Positions 1-5,095 of a stretch of DNA of 8,219 nucleotides are shown here, one piece after another. The position numbers and the translations under genes are program-made. Location: positions 1-8,219 of the forward strand of contig JAQXHB010000099.1 of the NCBI GenBank assembly GCA_029007015.1. The letters are read 5' to 3'. The notes under the pieces are model-generated. The model saw nothing but the letters and a program-made list of their open reading frames with translations. It was not told the origin of the DNA and did not search any database. How positions within the stretch are numbered: the stretch's first letter is position 1; each line of letters opens with the position of its first letter. Source of the stretch: Bacillota bacterium (GTDB taxonomy: Bacteria > Bacillota > Clostridia > Oscillospirales > Acutalibacteraceae).

Positions 1-21
1 CAAATTTCACAAATTTCTATT

Positions 22-28
22 AAGGGGG
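22..28 (+). promoter_or_regulatory. Ribosome binding site for the surface-protein gene
   Basis: AAGGGGG lies 7 nt before a GTG start at 36. This supports GTG as the initiation codon, and the peptide that follows begins directly with a signal sequence. The promoter itself must lie upstream of the window. Confidence 0.7.
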
Positions 29-35
29 ATTTAAA

Positions 36-2516
36 GTGACTAAAATAAGGTTCAATAGGTTACTCTCTGTTGTCCTTGCGCTGGTCATGTTGGCCACCAT
101 GATGTCCTTTGTCTTTACCGCAAACGCGGCCACAACAGAGGCAAAAAAACCTATTAATGTAAATAACTGGACCGACCTCGGCCTTGTCGATGCAGTTCCG
201 AATGTATATAACACAACGGTAACTGCTAACGCCAGCACCATTACCGGTGCTCAGGGTTCGCAGTATGATGCTGACTACGCTATCAATGCCTGCAAGGTGT
301 TTGACCTCAGCGGCGGCTTCACCTTCACATGGACGATGGGCCATTCATGGAATAACCCGGAGACCTATGATGCTGTTTCCATCGGTGATTTGACCATTTT
401 GGCCAAGAAAAACTCTAACAGAACCCGTACTCTGTATGTTGTAAAAAACGGTGGAAATAATACAGTTCAGGGTTCTATATATTATGGGCGTAATCCTGTC
501 ACCGCTGTTTACGGTACTGTTCTTGACGGTGTTAATGGTGTCACCGTTCCTGTTAGTGATAGCGACAGAAGTAATGCATGGACCTACACGGTGACTGTTG
601 CTGACGGAAGGTTGTCGCTTACCGTTACTCACGGCTCCGAGGAAGGACATCGCTTTGATAATATTGATGTTAGCACCATTGACTTCTCGGCTGTTACCTT
701 TGGAATTAAGTCGGCTGCCGGTAACGCTCAGGGACCGAACAATCACACTAACCCGAGTCTGACCTATTATAAGACTATTCAATTAGTTGACAAGAGTGTA
801 AGTACCTGGACCGCCCTCGGCATGGCTGATAATACCGGTTGGTCTGACGGTACGACGATAACCGTTACCGATAATGCAATTACCGGTTCAAACGGTACTT
901 GGGATGGCGCGGCCTACGGTATCACTGCCAGCGAGGAATTTGACCTCAGTGGCGGCTTCACCTTCACATGGAGCATGGGTGACAACGGCTGGAACAGCAC
1001 TGAAACCAACAATCCGACCAAAAACGCATACAACGCCATCAGCATCGGCGGCATCACCGTTGCATCACAGCGCAGCGGCCTCGGCGACGGCATTGGCAAG
1101 GTATATGTTGTCAAGAATGAGGAAAAGGCTGAGGACAACTCTAACAGAGTTATTGATGCTCTTTGGTGGCAACACCACACCCAGGTCGGCGTTTTCGGCA
1201 GCGTTCTCGCTTCCAAGACCGATCTTGCCGGTGCAAACAATGTCAAGGCTTATTCTCTGACCGTTTCTGCAGAGGGTAAACTCTCGCTTGATGTTGCCGG
1301 TACCAACATCTGCTCCGGTATTGATGTAAGCGATGTTGATTTCTCGGCTGCTACTTTCAGCGTTAAGTCCGGTGTAAATTATTCCGGCGGCTCAAAGTAT
1401 ACTAACCCGAATCTGACCATTCAGGACTCCGCTCCTCCTGTTTCCAGCGAGGACACTTCCAGCGAGGACACTTCCAGCGAGGACACTTCCAGCGAGGACA
1501 CCTCCAGCGAGGATACTGCCAGCGAGGACACTTCCAGCGAGGATACCTCCAGCGAGGATACCTCCAGCGAGGATACTTCCAGCGAGGATACTTCCAGCGA
1601 GGACACTTCCAGCGAGGACACTTCCAGCACCCCGATTGTAAAGGGCGACGCTCCCTTCAACACTCAGGATTGGTCGTCGCTCGGCCTGACGGCAAACACC
1701 GCCACAAGATTTGCTACTGAATATGCACCGTCTTGCGGCACAGCCACCATTTCTATCCCGAATGGTCAGTATTATCATAGTGCTACTATGGTTGCAGGCG
1801 ACAAGTATATAGACCTGTCCGGCGGCTTCACCGTTTCGTGGAATATGGGCGACGCCAACTGGAATGTCGCTAAGGCTCCGACTAATGTTACTGGGCCATA
1901 CAGCACCAAATTCCAGATTGGCGATTTGATTATCATCGCTACTCGCGGCACTTCTTCCGGTGGAGAAGAATACACTGGCAATGCCAAGGTTTACATGGTT
2001 AAGTCTGACGAGGAGAACGGCGATGCCGTTGTTAAGGCACTGGCATGGAATACTCCCAAGTCATTCGTAGCATACGGCACGGTTCTCGGCTCATATGATG
2101 TCAAGAACCCCGAAACCGAGACTACACCTTACTACGGCAACTACAAGAGAGACTACTCTCTGACCGTTAAGAACGGCAAGGCTACTTTGTCGATGAACGA
2201 CGAAGTTATCATGAGAGACATCGATGTATCCGATATCGACTTCAACAATGTTAACTTTGTTGTTTCGGCTACTTGCGGATACAACGGCGGTGCTACATTC
2301 ACCGGCCTGAACCTTGTTGCGGTAGAGGGCGGCAACGGCGGCAACGGCAACGGCGGCAATGGCAACAGCGGCAACGGCGGCAATGGCAACAGCGGCAACG
2401 GCGGCAACGGCGTTGATTCCGGCGACACCACCAATCTGTTCGCCTTCATCGCACTGGCAATTGTTGCTGCAGGCGGCGTTCTGCTGACCGTCAGAAAGAA
2501 GTCGAGCGCTCGCTAA
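36..2516 (+). CDS. Secreted, membrane-anchored modular surface protein with three homologous modules and SSEDT-repeat linker
   Basis: I do not recognise a named family. The GTG start has an AAGGGGG Shine-Dalgarno (22-28) 7 nt upstream. Residues 1-31 form a typical Sec signal peptide: basic KIRFNR, a hydrophobic core, then an ANA cleavage site. Three homologous modules follow, at about 40-252, 253-465 and 538-765. Each carries, in order, W-x-x-L-G, DLSGGFT-x-x-W-x-MG, a Y-x-VK strand, a (Y/F)G(T/S)VL strand, Y-(S/T)-x-TV followed by a short turn, and IDVS-x-(I/V)DF. The alternating hydrophobic pattern suggests beta-sandwich, possibly lectin-like domains; this is inference. Between modules 2 and 3 lies a 60-residue acidic (S/A)SEDT linker (470-529). 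A Gly/Asn linker (765-792) precedes a hydrophobic segment (about 800-819) and a basic tail, so the protein is probably anchored with its modules outside the cell. No LPxTG motif is visible. A binding or adhesion role is plausible but unproven. Confidence 0.9.
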   Translation: MTKIRFNRLLSVVLALVMLATMMSFVFTANAATTEAKKPINVNNWTDLGLVDAVPNVYNTTVTANASTITGAQGSQYDADYAINACKVFDLSGGFTFTWTMGHSWNNPETYDAVSIGDLTILAKKNSNRTRTLYVVKNGGNNTVQGSIYYGRNPVTAVYGTVLDGVNGVTVPVSDSDRSNAWTYTVTVADGRLSLTVTHGSEEGHRFDNIDVSTIDFSAVTFGIKSAAGNAQGPNNHTNPSLTYYKTIQLVDKSVSTWTALGMADNTGWSDGTTITVTDNAITGSNGTWDGAAYGITASEEFDLSGGFTFTWSMGDNGWNSTETNNPTKNAYNAISIGGITVASQRSGLGDGIGKVYVVKNEEKAEDNSNRVIDALWWQHHTQVGVFGSVLASKTDLAGANNVKAYSLTVSAEGKLSLDVAGTNICSGIDVSDVDFSAATFSVKSGVNYSGGSKYTNPNLTIQDSAPPVSSEDTSSEDTSSEDTSSEDTSSEDTASEDTSSEDTSSEDTSSEDTSSEDTSSEDTSSEDTSSTPIVKGDAPFNTQDWSSLGLTANTATRFATEYAPSCGTATISIPNGQYYHSATMVAGDKYIDLSGGFTVSWNMGDANWNVAKAPTNVTGPYSTKFQIGDLIIIATRGTSSGGEEYTGNAKVYMVKSDEENGDAVVKALAWNTPKSFVAYGTVLGSYDVKNPETETTPYYGNYKRDYSLTVKNGKATLSMNDEVIMRDIDVSDIDFNNVNFVVSATCGYNGGATFTGLNLVAVEGGNGGNGNGGNGNSGNGGNGNSGNGGNGVDSGDTTNLFAFIALAIVAAGGVLLTVRKKSSAR
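300..341 (+). repeat. Module-1 copy of an intragenic DNA repeat (partner at 939-980)
   Basis: This 42-bp stretch, encoding the FDLSGGFTFTW region of module 1, matches 939-980 at 38 of 42 positions. The offset is 639 bp, exactly 213 codons. The same offset aligns the W-x-x-L-G segment (165 with 804), so there is no net insertion between the two motifs. The equivalent part of module 3 (near 1809) has diverged in both codons and residues. Modules 1 and 2 therefore look like a more recent duplication or a pair kept alike by gene conversion. Confidence 0.75.
939..980 (+). repeat. Module-2 copy of an intragenic DNA repeat (partner at 300-341)
   Basis: Second copy of the 42-bp block that encodes the FDLSGGFTFTW strand. 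It differs from the first copy at four bases, two of them synonymous third positions. Confidence 0.75.
1443..1622 (+). repeat. 12 x 15-bp tandem repeat encoding (S/A)SEDT
   Basis: Twelve uninterrupted copies of a 15-bp unit with consensus TCC AGC GAG GAC ACT, followed by a truncated thirteenth copy (TCC AGC). Variation is almost entirely synonymous: GAC or GAT, and ACT or ACC. One non-synonymous change turns TCC into GCC in unit 6. Units 1-3 and 11-12 are identical to one another, and the GAT variants cluster in the middle units. The unit is a multiple of three, so copy-number change keeps the frame and only changes linker length. The encoded linker has 24 acidic residues in 60 and should be extended and polyanionic. 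Confidence 0.95.
2328..2411 (+). repeat. Gly/Asn-rich linker repeat before the membrane anchor
   Basis: Low-complexity DNA encoding GGNGNGGN-type sequence with interspersed Ser. Two adjacent 24-bp copies (2346-2369 and 2370-2393) are identical at the DNA level, and a shorter degenerate copy follows. It makes a flexible, uncharged spacer between module 3 and the hydrophobic C-terminal segment. Confidence 0.85.
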
Positions 2517-2558
2517 TTGCGCGACCGATTGACTGCTTTAGACGCATGAATTAAACTT

Positions 2559-2595
2559 AAAAACCCCCGACACCTTATCGGTGTCGGGGGTTTTG
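2559..2595 (+). terminator. Rho-independent terminator after the surface-protein gene
   Basis: An 11-bp perfect GC-rich stem, CCCCCGACACC (2564-2574) with GGTGTCGGGGG (2580-2590), encloses the 5-nt loop TTATC. A T4 run follows (2591-2594) and a matching A-tract precedes it (2559-2563), so A-U pairs can lengthen the stem. It sits 43 bp after the stop codon. The A-tract could allow some function on the other strand too. It should insulate the surface gene from the ribosomal operon. Confidence 0.95.
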
Positions 2596-2728
2596 CCTTG
2601 CCCAATTGTGTGAGGCACAATGTCGACTGATGCACCGCGCTCACGCCCTGCATCGGGCGCGTCGGCGCTTGCGTACACTTAATTATATATTATGCACAAA
2701 ACATCACCTATAAGTTCTGCGATTTTGA
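2596..2728. other. Non-coding interval between terminator and S10 promoter, with inverted repeats
   Basis: No credible gene is seen here. It contains two hairpin-capable inverted repeats. ATTGTG (2605-2610) pairs with CACAAT (2616-2621). A nested pair has CGCCC (2644-2648) with GGGCG (2655-2659), flanked by GCGC (2637-2640) and GCGC (2665-2668). This patch is GC-rich compared with the AT-rich DNA that follows from about 2675. Neither repeat is followed by a T-run, so they are not obvious terminators. They could be protein-binding sites, RNA structure or remnants. Confidence 0.5.
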
Positions 2729-2774
2729 CAAAAACAGAAAAAATGAAAAAAGTGAAAAAACTTCAAAAAAACAG
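2729..2774 (+). promoter_or_regulatory. A-rich UP-element-like tract upstream of the S10 promoter
   Basis: Several phased A-runs (five to seven A each) lie immediately upstream of the -35 box. A/T-rich tracts in this position are the known binding target of the RNA polymerase alpha C-terminal domain and are common at strong ribosomal promoters. The functional assignment rests on position and composition only. Confidence 0.6.
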
Positions 2775-2803
2775 TTGCAATCTGTAGCAATTTGTGATAT
2801 TAT
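2775..2803 (+). promoter_or_regulatory. Sigma-A-type promoter for the S10 ribosomal operon
   Basis: TTGCAA (-35, 2775-2780) and TATTAT (-10, 2798-2803) are separated by the optimal 17 bp. A TG one base before the -10 (2795-2796) gives an extended -10. Each hexamer is close to the TTGACA/TATAAT consensus. Transcription is expected to start near 2809-2811, giving a 5' leader of about 270 nt before rpsJ. It is the best promoter match I found in the window and lies directly before the ribosomal cluster. Confidence 0.85.
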
Positions 2804-2809
2804 TATCAG

Positions 2810-3081
2810 GCACGACTGTGCAGATATGCGTTGATGCGGGAGGTGGCCGACCCTGAGTCGGGAAATTTCCGCGGAGTATGTCCGATTTTAAACCGGGCGA
2901 CAAAATCTTACACGGGTGACTTGCGCACCATTACGGATTTGTTGGTCAAAAGCTATGGTTTTCCAGAGGTACTTGACCGGTTTACGAGCAAATTCGTTAT
3001 TTTTATGTTCAGGGTTGAAACACCCGGAACGGTGTAAGTAATTTTTAGCGAGCCCGCCTAATCTTTAAGGAGGCGAACCAA
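2810..3081 (+). promoter_or_regulatory. Long structured 5' leader of the S10 operon mRNA (candidate autoregulatory leader)
   Basis: About 270 nt lie between the predicted start site and rpsJ, with no convincing gene. Visible pairings are: GCAC/GTGC (2810-2813 with 2818-2821) at the very 5' end; GCGGGA/TTCCGC (2836-2841 with 2867-2872) enclosing CCGAC/GTCGG (2847-2851 with 2857-2861); GGTG/CACC (2915-2918 with 2926-2929); TTGGTCAA/TTGACCGG (2942-2949 with 2973-2980, two G-U) with an inner TGG-TTTT-CCA hairpin; and ACACC/GGTGT (3020-3024 with 3031-3035). TAAACCGG (2889-2896) is also perfectly complementary to CCGGTTTA (2977-2984), which competes with the 2942-2980 hairpin. In E. coli the S10 operon is controlled by L4 acting on its leader. 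Whether L4 or another product acts here is inference. I could not assign it to a known RNA family. Confidence 0.6.
3055..3075 (+). promoter_or_regulatory. Hairpin overlapping the rpsJ Shine-Dalgarno
   Basis: CGCCT (3055-3059) is perfectly complementary to AGGCG (3071-3075). The Shine-Dalgarno AAGGAGG (3067-3073) lies 8 nt before the rpsJ ATG, and its last three bases are in the stem while the rest are in the 11-nt loop. A 5-bp GC-rich stem here could modulate ribosome access to the first gene of the operon. Confidence 0.55.
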
Positions 3082-3390
3082 ATGGCAAAGGAGAAAATCA
3101 GAATCAGACTGAAAGGTTACGACCATGCTCTTGTCGATCAGGCTTCGGAGAAGATCGTTGAAACCGCAAAGCGCACCGGCGCTCGCGTTTCGGGTCCCGT
3201 TCCGCTCCCGACCGAGAAAGAAATCGTTACCATCCTTCGCGCTGTGCACAAGTATAAGGACAGCCGCGAGCAGTTTGAGACCAGAACTCACAAGCGACTC
3301 ATTGACATTCTGAGACCGTCAAACAAGACGGTTGAGGCTCTGACCAGTCTTGAGTTACCTGCCGGTGTTGAAATCGAGATAAAACTGTAA
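3082..3390 (+). CDS. rpsJ: 30S ribosomal protein S10 (uS10)
   Basis: At 102 residues it has the usual bacterial S10 length and is recognisable throughout. The N-terminal KIRIRLKGYDH strand is followed by a helix (about 17-33), then the GPVPLPTEKE segment (38-47) at the start of the long loop. The THKRLIDILRP motif (69-79) and a C-terminal VEIEIKL strand complete the fold. S10 sits in the head of the small subunit; in other bacteria the same protein is NusE, which joins NusB and NusG in transcription antitermination complexes. It is the first gene of the operon, with AAGGAGG 8 nt upstream of its ATG, and it gives the cluster its name. An 85-bp structured spacer separates it from rplC. Confidence 0.98.
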   Translation: MAKEKIRIRLKGYDHALVDQASEKIVETAKRTGARVSGPVPLPTEKEIVTILRAVHKYKDSREQFETRTHKRLIDILRPSNKTVEALTSLELPAGVEIEIKL

Positions 3391-3412
3391 TCTCGGCTTC
3401 AGTGGTGGTCAT

Positions 3413-3446
3413 GTTGGACATATGTGCGCGCACCTCTGTGTTCAAC
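3413..3446 (+). promoter_or_regulatory. Intercistronic hairpin between rpsJ and rplC
   Basis: GTTGGACATA (3413-3422) pairs with TGTGTTCAAC (3437-3446), 10 bp including two G-U pairs. An inner GTG/CAC (3424-3426 with 3431-3433) can extend the fold. No T-run follows, so it is not an intrinsic terminator. It ends 12 nt before the rplC Shine-Dalgarno AAGGAGG (3459-3465). Possible roles are an RNA-processing or stability element, or control of rplC translation. Confidence 0.6.
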
Positions 3447-3475
3447 CAATAACCTAACAAGGAGGAAAAATCACA

Positions 3476-4108
3476 ATGAAAAAGGCAATCATCGGACGCA
3501 AACTCGGCATGACACAGATTTTCGACAACGCCGGTAATGTTATACCGGTTACTGTTGTTGAGGCTGGTCCCTGTCTGGTTACGTTCAAGAAAACAAACGA
3601 GAATGACGGTTATGAGGCTGTCCAGCTCGGCTTCGGCGAGATAAAGGCCAGCAAGGTCACCAAGCCGATGAAGGGCCACTTCGACAAAAACGATGTCGCT
3701 CCCAAGCGCGTGCTCAAGGAGTTCCGCCTGGATGACATCAGTGCGCTTAACATCGGTGATGTTGTTAAGGCTGACACCTTCGCTGAGGGTGAGGCTGTTG
3801 ATGTGACCGGTCGCAGCAAGGGTAAAGGTTACGCCGGCGTTATCAAGCGTCACGGCTTCCACAGACTCAAGATGTCACACGGTACCGGTCCTGTTGCCCG
3901 TCACGGCGGCTCTATGGGTGAGTGTTCCACCCCGTCCCGCGTTTACAAGGGCAAGAAGATGGCCGGCCACATGGGAACCGAGAAGGTTACCGTTCAGAAT
4001 TTGGCCGTTGTCAAGGTCGATGTTGAAAACAACATTCTCGCCATCAAGGGCGCCATCCCCGGCCCCAAGGGCGGCTATGTATTCATCGCTGACAGCGTGA
4101 AAGCATAA
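3476..4108 (+). CDS. rplC: 50S ribosomal protein L3 (uL3)
   Basis: At 210 residues it matches the bacterial L3 length. The start MKKAIIGRKLGMTQIF is the typical L3 N-terminus. The family signature is present: GRSKGKGYAGVIKRHGF (112-128), SHG (134-136), then GGSMG and KGKKMAGHMG (158-167), which form the extension reaching toward the peptidyl transferase centre. L3 is an early assembly protein that binds near the 3' end of 23S rRNA. AAGGAGG (3459-3465) lies 10 nt before the ATG. The gene follows the structured rpsJ-rplC spacer and is separated from rplD by only 18 bp. Confidence 0.98.
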   Translation: MKKAIIGRKLGMTQIFDNAGNVIPVTVVEAGPCLVTFKKTNENDGYEAVQLGFGEIKASKVTKPMKGHFDKNDVAPKRVLKEFRLDDISALNIGDVVKADTFAEGEAVDVTGRSKGKGYAGVIKRHGFHRLKMSHGTGPVARHGGSMGECSTPSRVYKGKKMAGHMGTEKVTVQNLAVVKVDVENNILAIKGAIPGPKGGYVFIADSVKA

Positions 4109-4126
4109 CGAAAGGAGAGTTAAAGG

Positions 4127-4750
4127 ATGCCTACTTTAAATGTAGTCGATATGACCGGCAAGAAGGTCTCTGACATCGAACTCAGCGACGCTGTGTTCGG
4201 CATCGAGCCCAATGCCGCTGTTATGCATATGGCTGTTGTAGCATATCTGGCCAATCAGCGTCAGGGCACACAGTCCACACTGACCCGCTCCGAGGTTTCG
4301 GGCGGCGGCCGCAAGCCCTGGAGACAGAAGGGCACCGGCCATGCGCGTCAGGGCTCTATTCGCGCTCCGCAGTGGCGCCACGGCGGTATCGCCCTTGGCC
4401 CCAAGCCGCGTGAATACGGTTTCGACCTCAACAAGAAGGAGCGCAGACTGGCTCTGAAGTCGGCTCTGTCATCAAAGGTTATCGACAACGCCGTTGTTGT
4501 GCTTGACGCTCTGACTGTTGACGAGTACAAGACCAAGACGGTTGTTGACTGTCTGGCTGCAATCGGCGCCGGCAAGAAGGCTCTGATTGTTCTGGCCGCC
4601 AATGACGAGAAGGCTGTTCGCAGCGCTCGCAACATTCCCGGCGTCAAGACCGCTCAGGTCAACACCATCAACACCTACGATATCCTCAACGCTGACACAC
4701 TTGTTATCGTAAAGGATGCTGTTAACAAACTCGAGGAGGTATATGCATAA
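4127..4750 (+). CDS. rplD: 50S ribosomal protein L4 (uL4)
   Basis: At 207 residues it has the bacterial L4 length. The extended loop that lines the peptide exit tunnel is clear: TRSEVSGGGRKPWRQKGTG (53-71), then HARQGSIRAPQWRHGG (72-87). Lys68 in RQKGTG corresponds to E. coli Lys63, a known macrolide-resistance site, and is wild type. The C-terminal half has the Rossmann-like core ending in DTLVIVKDAVNKLEE. In E. coli L4 is also the feedback regulator of this operon, so it is the first candidate ligand for the leader at 2810-3081. AAAGGAG (4111-4117) lies 9 nt before the ATG. The stop overlaps the rplW start by 1 nt (TAATG), and the end of the gene carries the rplW ribosome binding site. Confidence 0.98.
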   Translation: MPTLNVVDMTGKKVSDIELSDAVFGIEPNAAVMHMAVVAYLANQRQGTQSTLTRSEVSGGGRKPWRQKGTGHARQGSIRAPQWRHGGIALGPKPREYGFDLNKKERRLALKSALSSKVIDNAVVVLDALTVDEYKTKTVVDCLAAIGAGKKALIVLAANDEKAVRSARNIPGVKTAQVNTINTYDILNADTLVIVKDAVNKLEEVYA

Positions 4751-5043
4751 TGAAGCTGGCCAGTGAAATCATTATTGCTCCGGTTATCACCGAGAAGAGC
4801 ATGTCCGGCGGCGAGAGCAGAAAGTATGCCTTCAAGGTTGCCAAGGATGCAAACAAAATCGACATTGCAGCCGCTGTTGAGTCGCTGTTCGATGTCAAGG
4901 TTGCCAAGGTTAACACCGTCAATGTTCGCGGCCGCTTGCGCCGCTATGGCCGCTATGAGGGCTACACCGCAGCATGGAAAAAGGCTGTCGTTACTCTCAA
5001 AGAGGGCTCTAAGCCTATCGAGTTCTTCGAAGGCATGATGTAA
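4750..5043 (+). CDS. rplW: 50S ribosomal protein L23 (uL23)
   Basis: At 97 residues it is typical for L23. The N-terminal IIIAPVITEKS motif (7-17) and YAFKVAKDANKIDIAAAVESLF (26-47, spanning strand and helix) followed by VKVAKVNTVNVRGR are family hallmarks. The Gly/Arg-rich loop GRLRRYGRYEGY (60-71) reaches into 23S rRNA near the exit tunnel. L23 sits at the tunnel exit, where it docks signal recognition particle and trigger factor. Its start overlaps the rplD stop by 1 nt. GAGGAGG (4733-4739), inside rplD, lies 10 nt upstream, which favours translational coupling. A 69-bp structured spacer follows before rplB. Confidence 0.97.
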   Translation: MKLASEIIIAPVITEKSMSGGESRKYAFKVAKDANKIDIAAAVESLFDVKVAKVNTVNVRGRLRRYGRYEGYTAAWKKAVVTLKEGSKPIEFFEGMM

Positions 5044-5050
5044 TTTACGG

Positions 5051-5094
5051 TAATAGGCGATGTATGGGAATGGGCAATTCCCGCTAAGCTATTA
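5051..5094 (+). promoter_or_regulatory. Two-tiered intercistronic hairpin upstream of rplB
   Basis: An outer 6-bp perfect stem, TAATAG (5051-5056) with CTATTA (5089-5094), encloses an inner stem. The inner stem is GGGAAT (5066-5071) with ATTCCC (5077-5082), extended by a T-G pair (5065-5083), with loop GGGCA. The internal loops are 8 nt on the left and 5 nt on the right. The structure ends 1 nt before the rplB Shine-Dalgarno (GAGGAG, 5096-5101). There is no T-run, so it is not a terminator. Its position suits control of rplB translation or an RNA-processing site. Confidence 0.6.
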
Positions 5095-5095
5095 T

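Noticed and set aside
874..1260. A 128-codon alternative-frame open reading frame inside the surface gene
   Set aside because: It lies in module 2 of the real gene, has no ribosome binding site, and its translation is a low-complexity frame-shifted product.
1443..1622. Possible CRISPR array, because of short regularly spaced repeats
   Set aside because: The 15-bp units are directly contiguous with no spacers, are in frame with a protein, and encode a known style of linker.
1392..1778. Antisense open frames across the SSEDT repeat (repeating SLEVS or LAGS patterns)
   Set aside because: They are reverse-strand readings of the 15-bp tandem repeat. Open length is forced by the repeat, and there is no ribosome binding site.
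2669..2693. A second promoter (TTGCGT with TATTAT) upstream of the main S10 promoter
   Set aside because: The spacing is only 13 bp, far from the 16-18 bp needed, and the -35 match is poor.
2831..3037. A 68-codon open frame in the S10 leader that could be a leader peptide or small gene
   Set aside because: It begins with TTG/ATG without a Shine-Dalgarno, its composition is unlike a stable protein, and it coincides with the paired RNA segments of the leader.
3299..3862. A 187-codon antisense open frame across the end of rpsJ and the start of rplC
   Set aside because: It covers parts of two conserved genes and the spacer hairpin, with no family resemblance or initiation signal.
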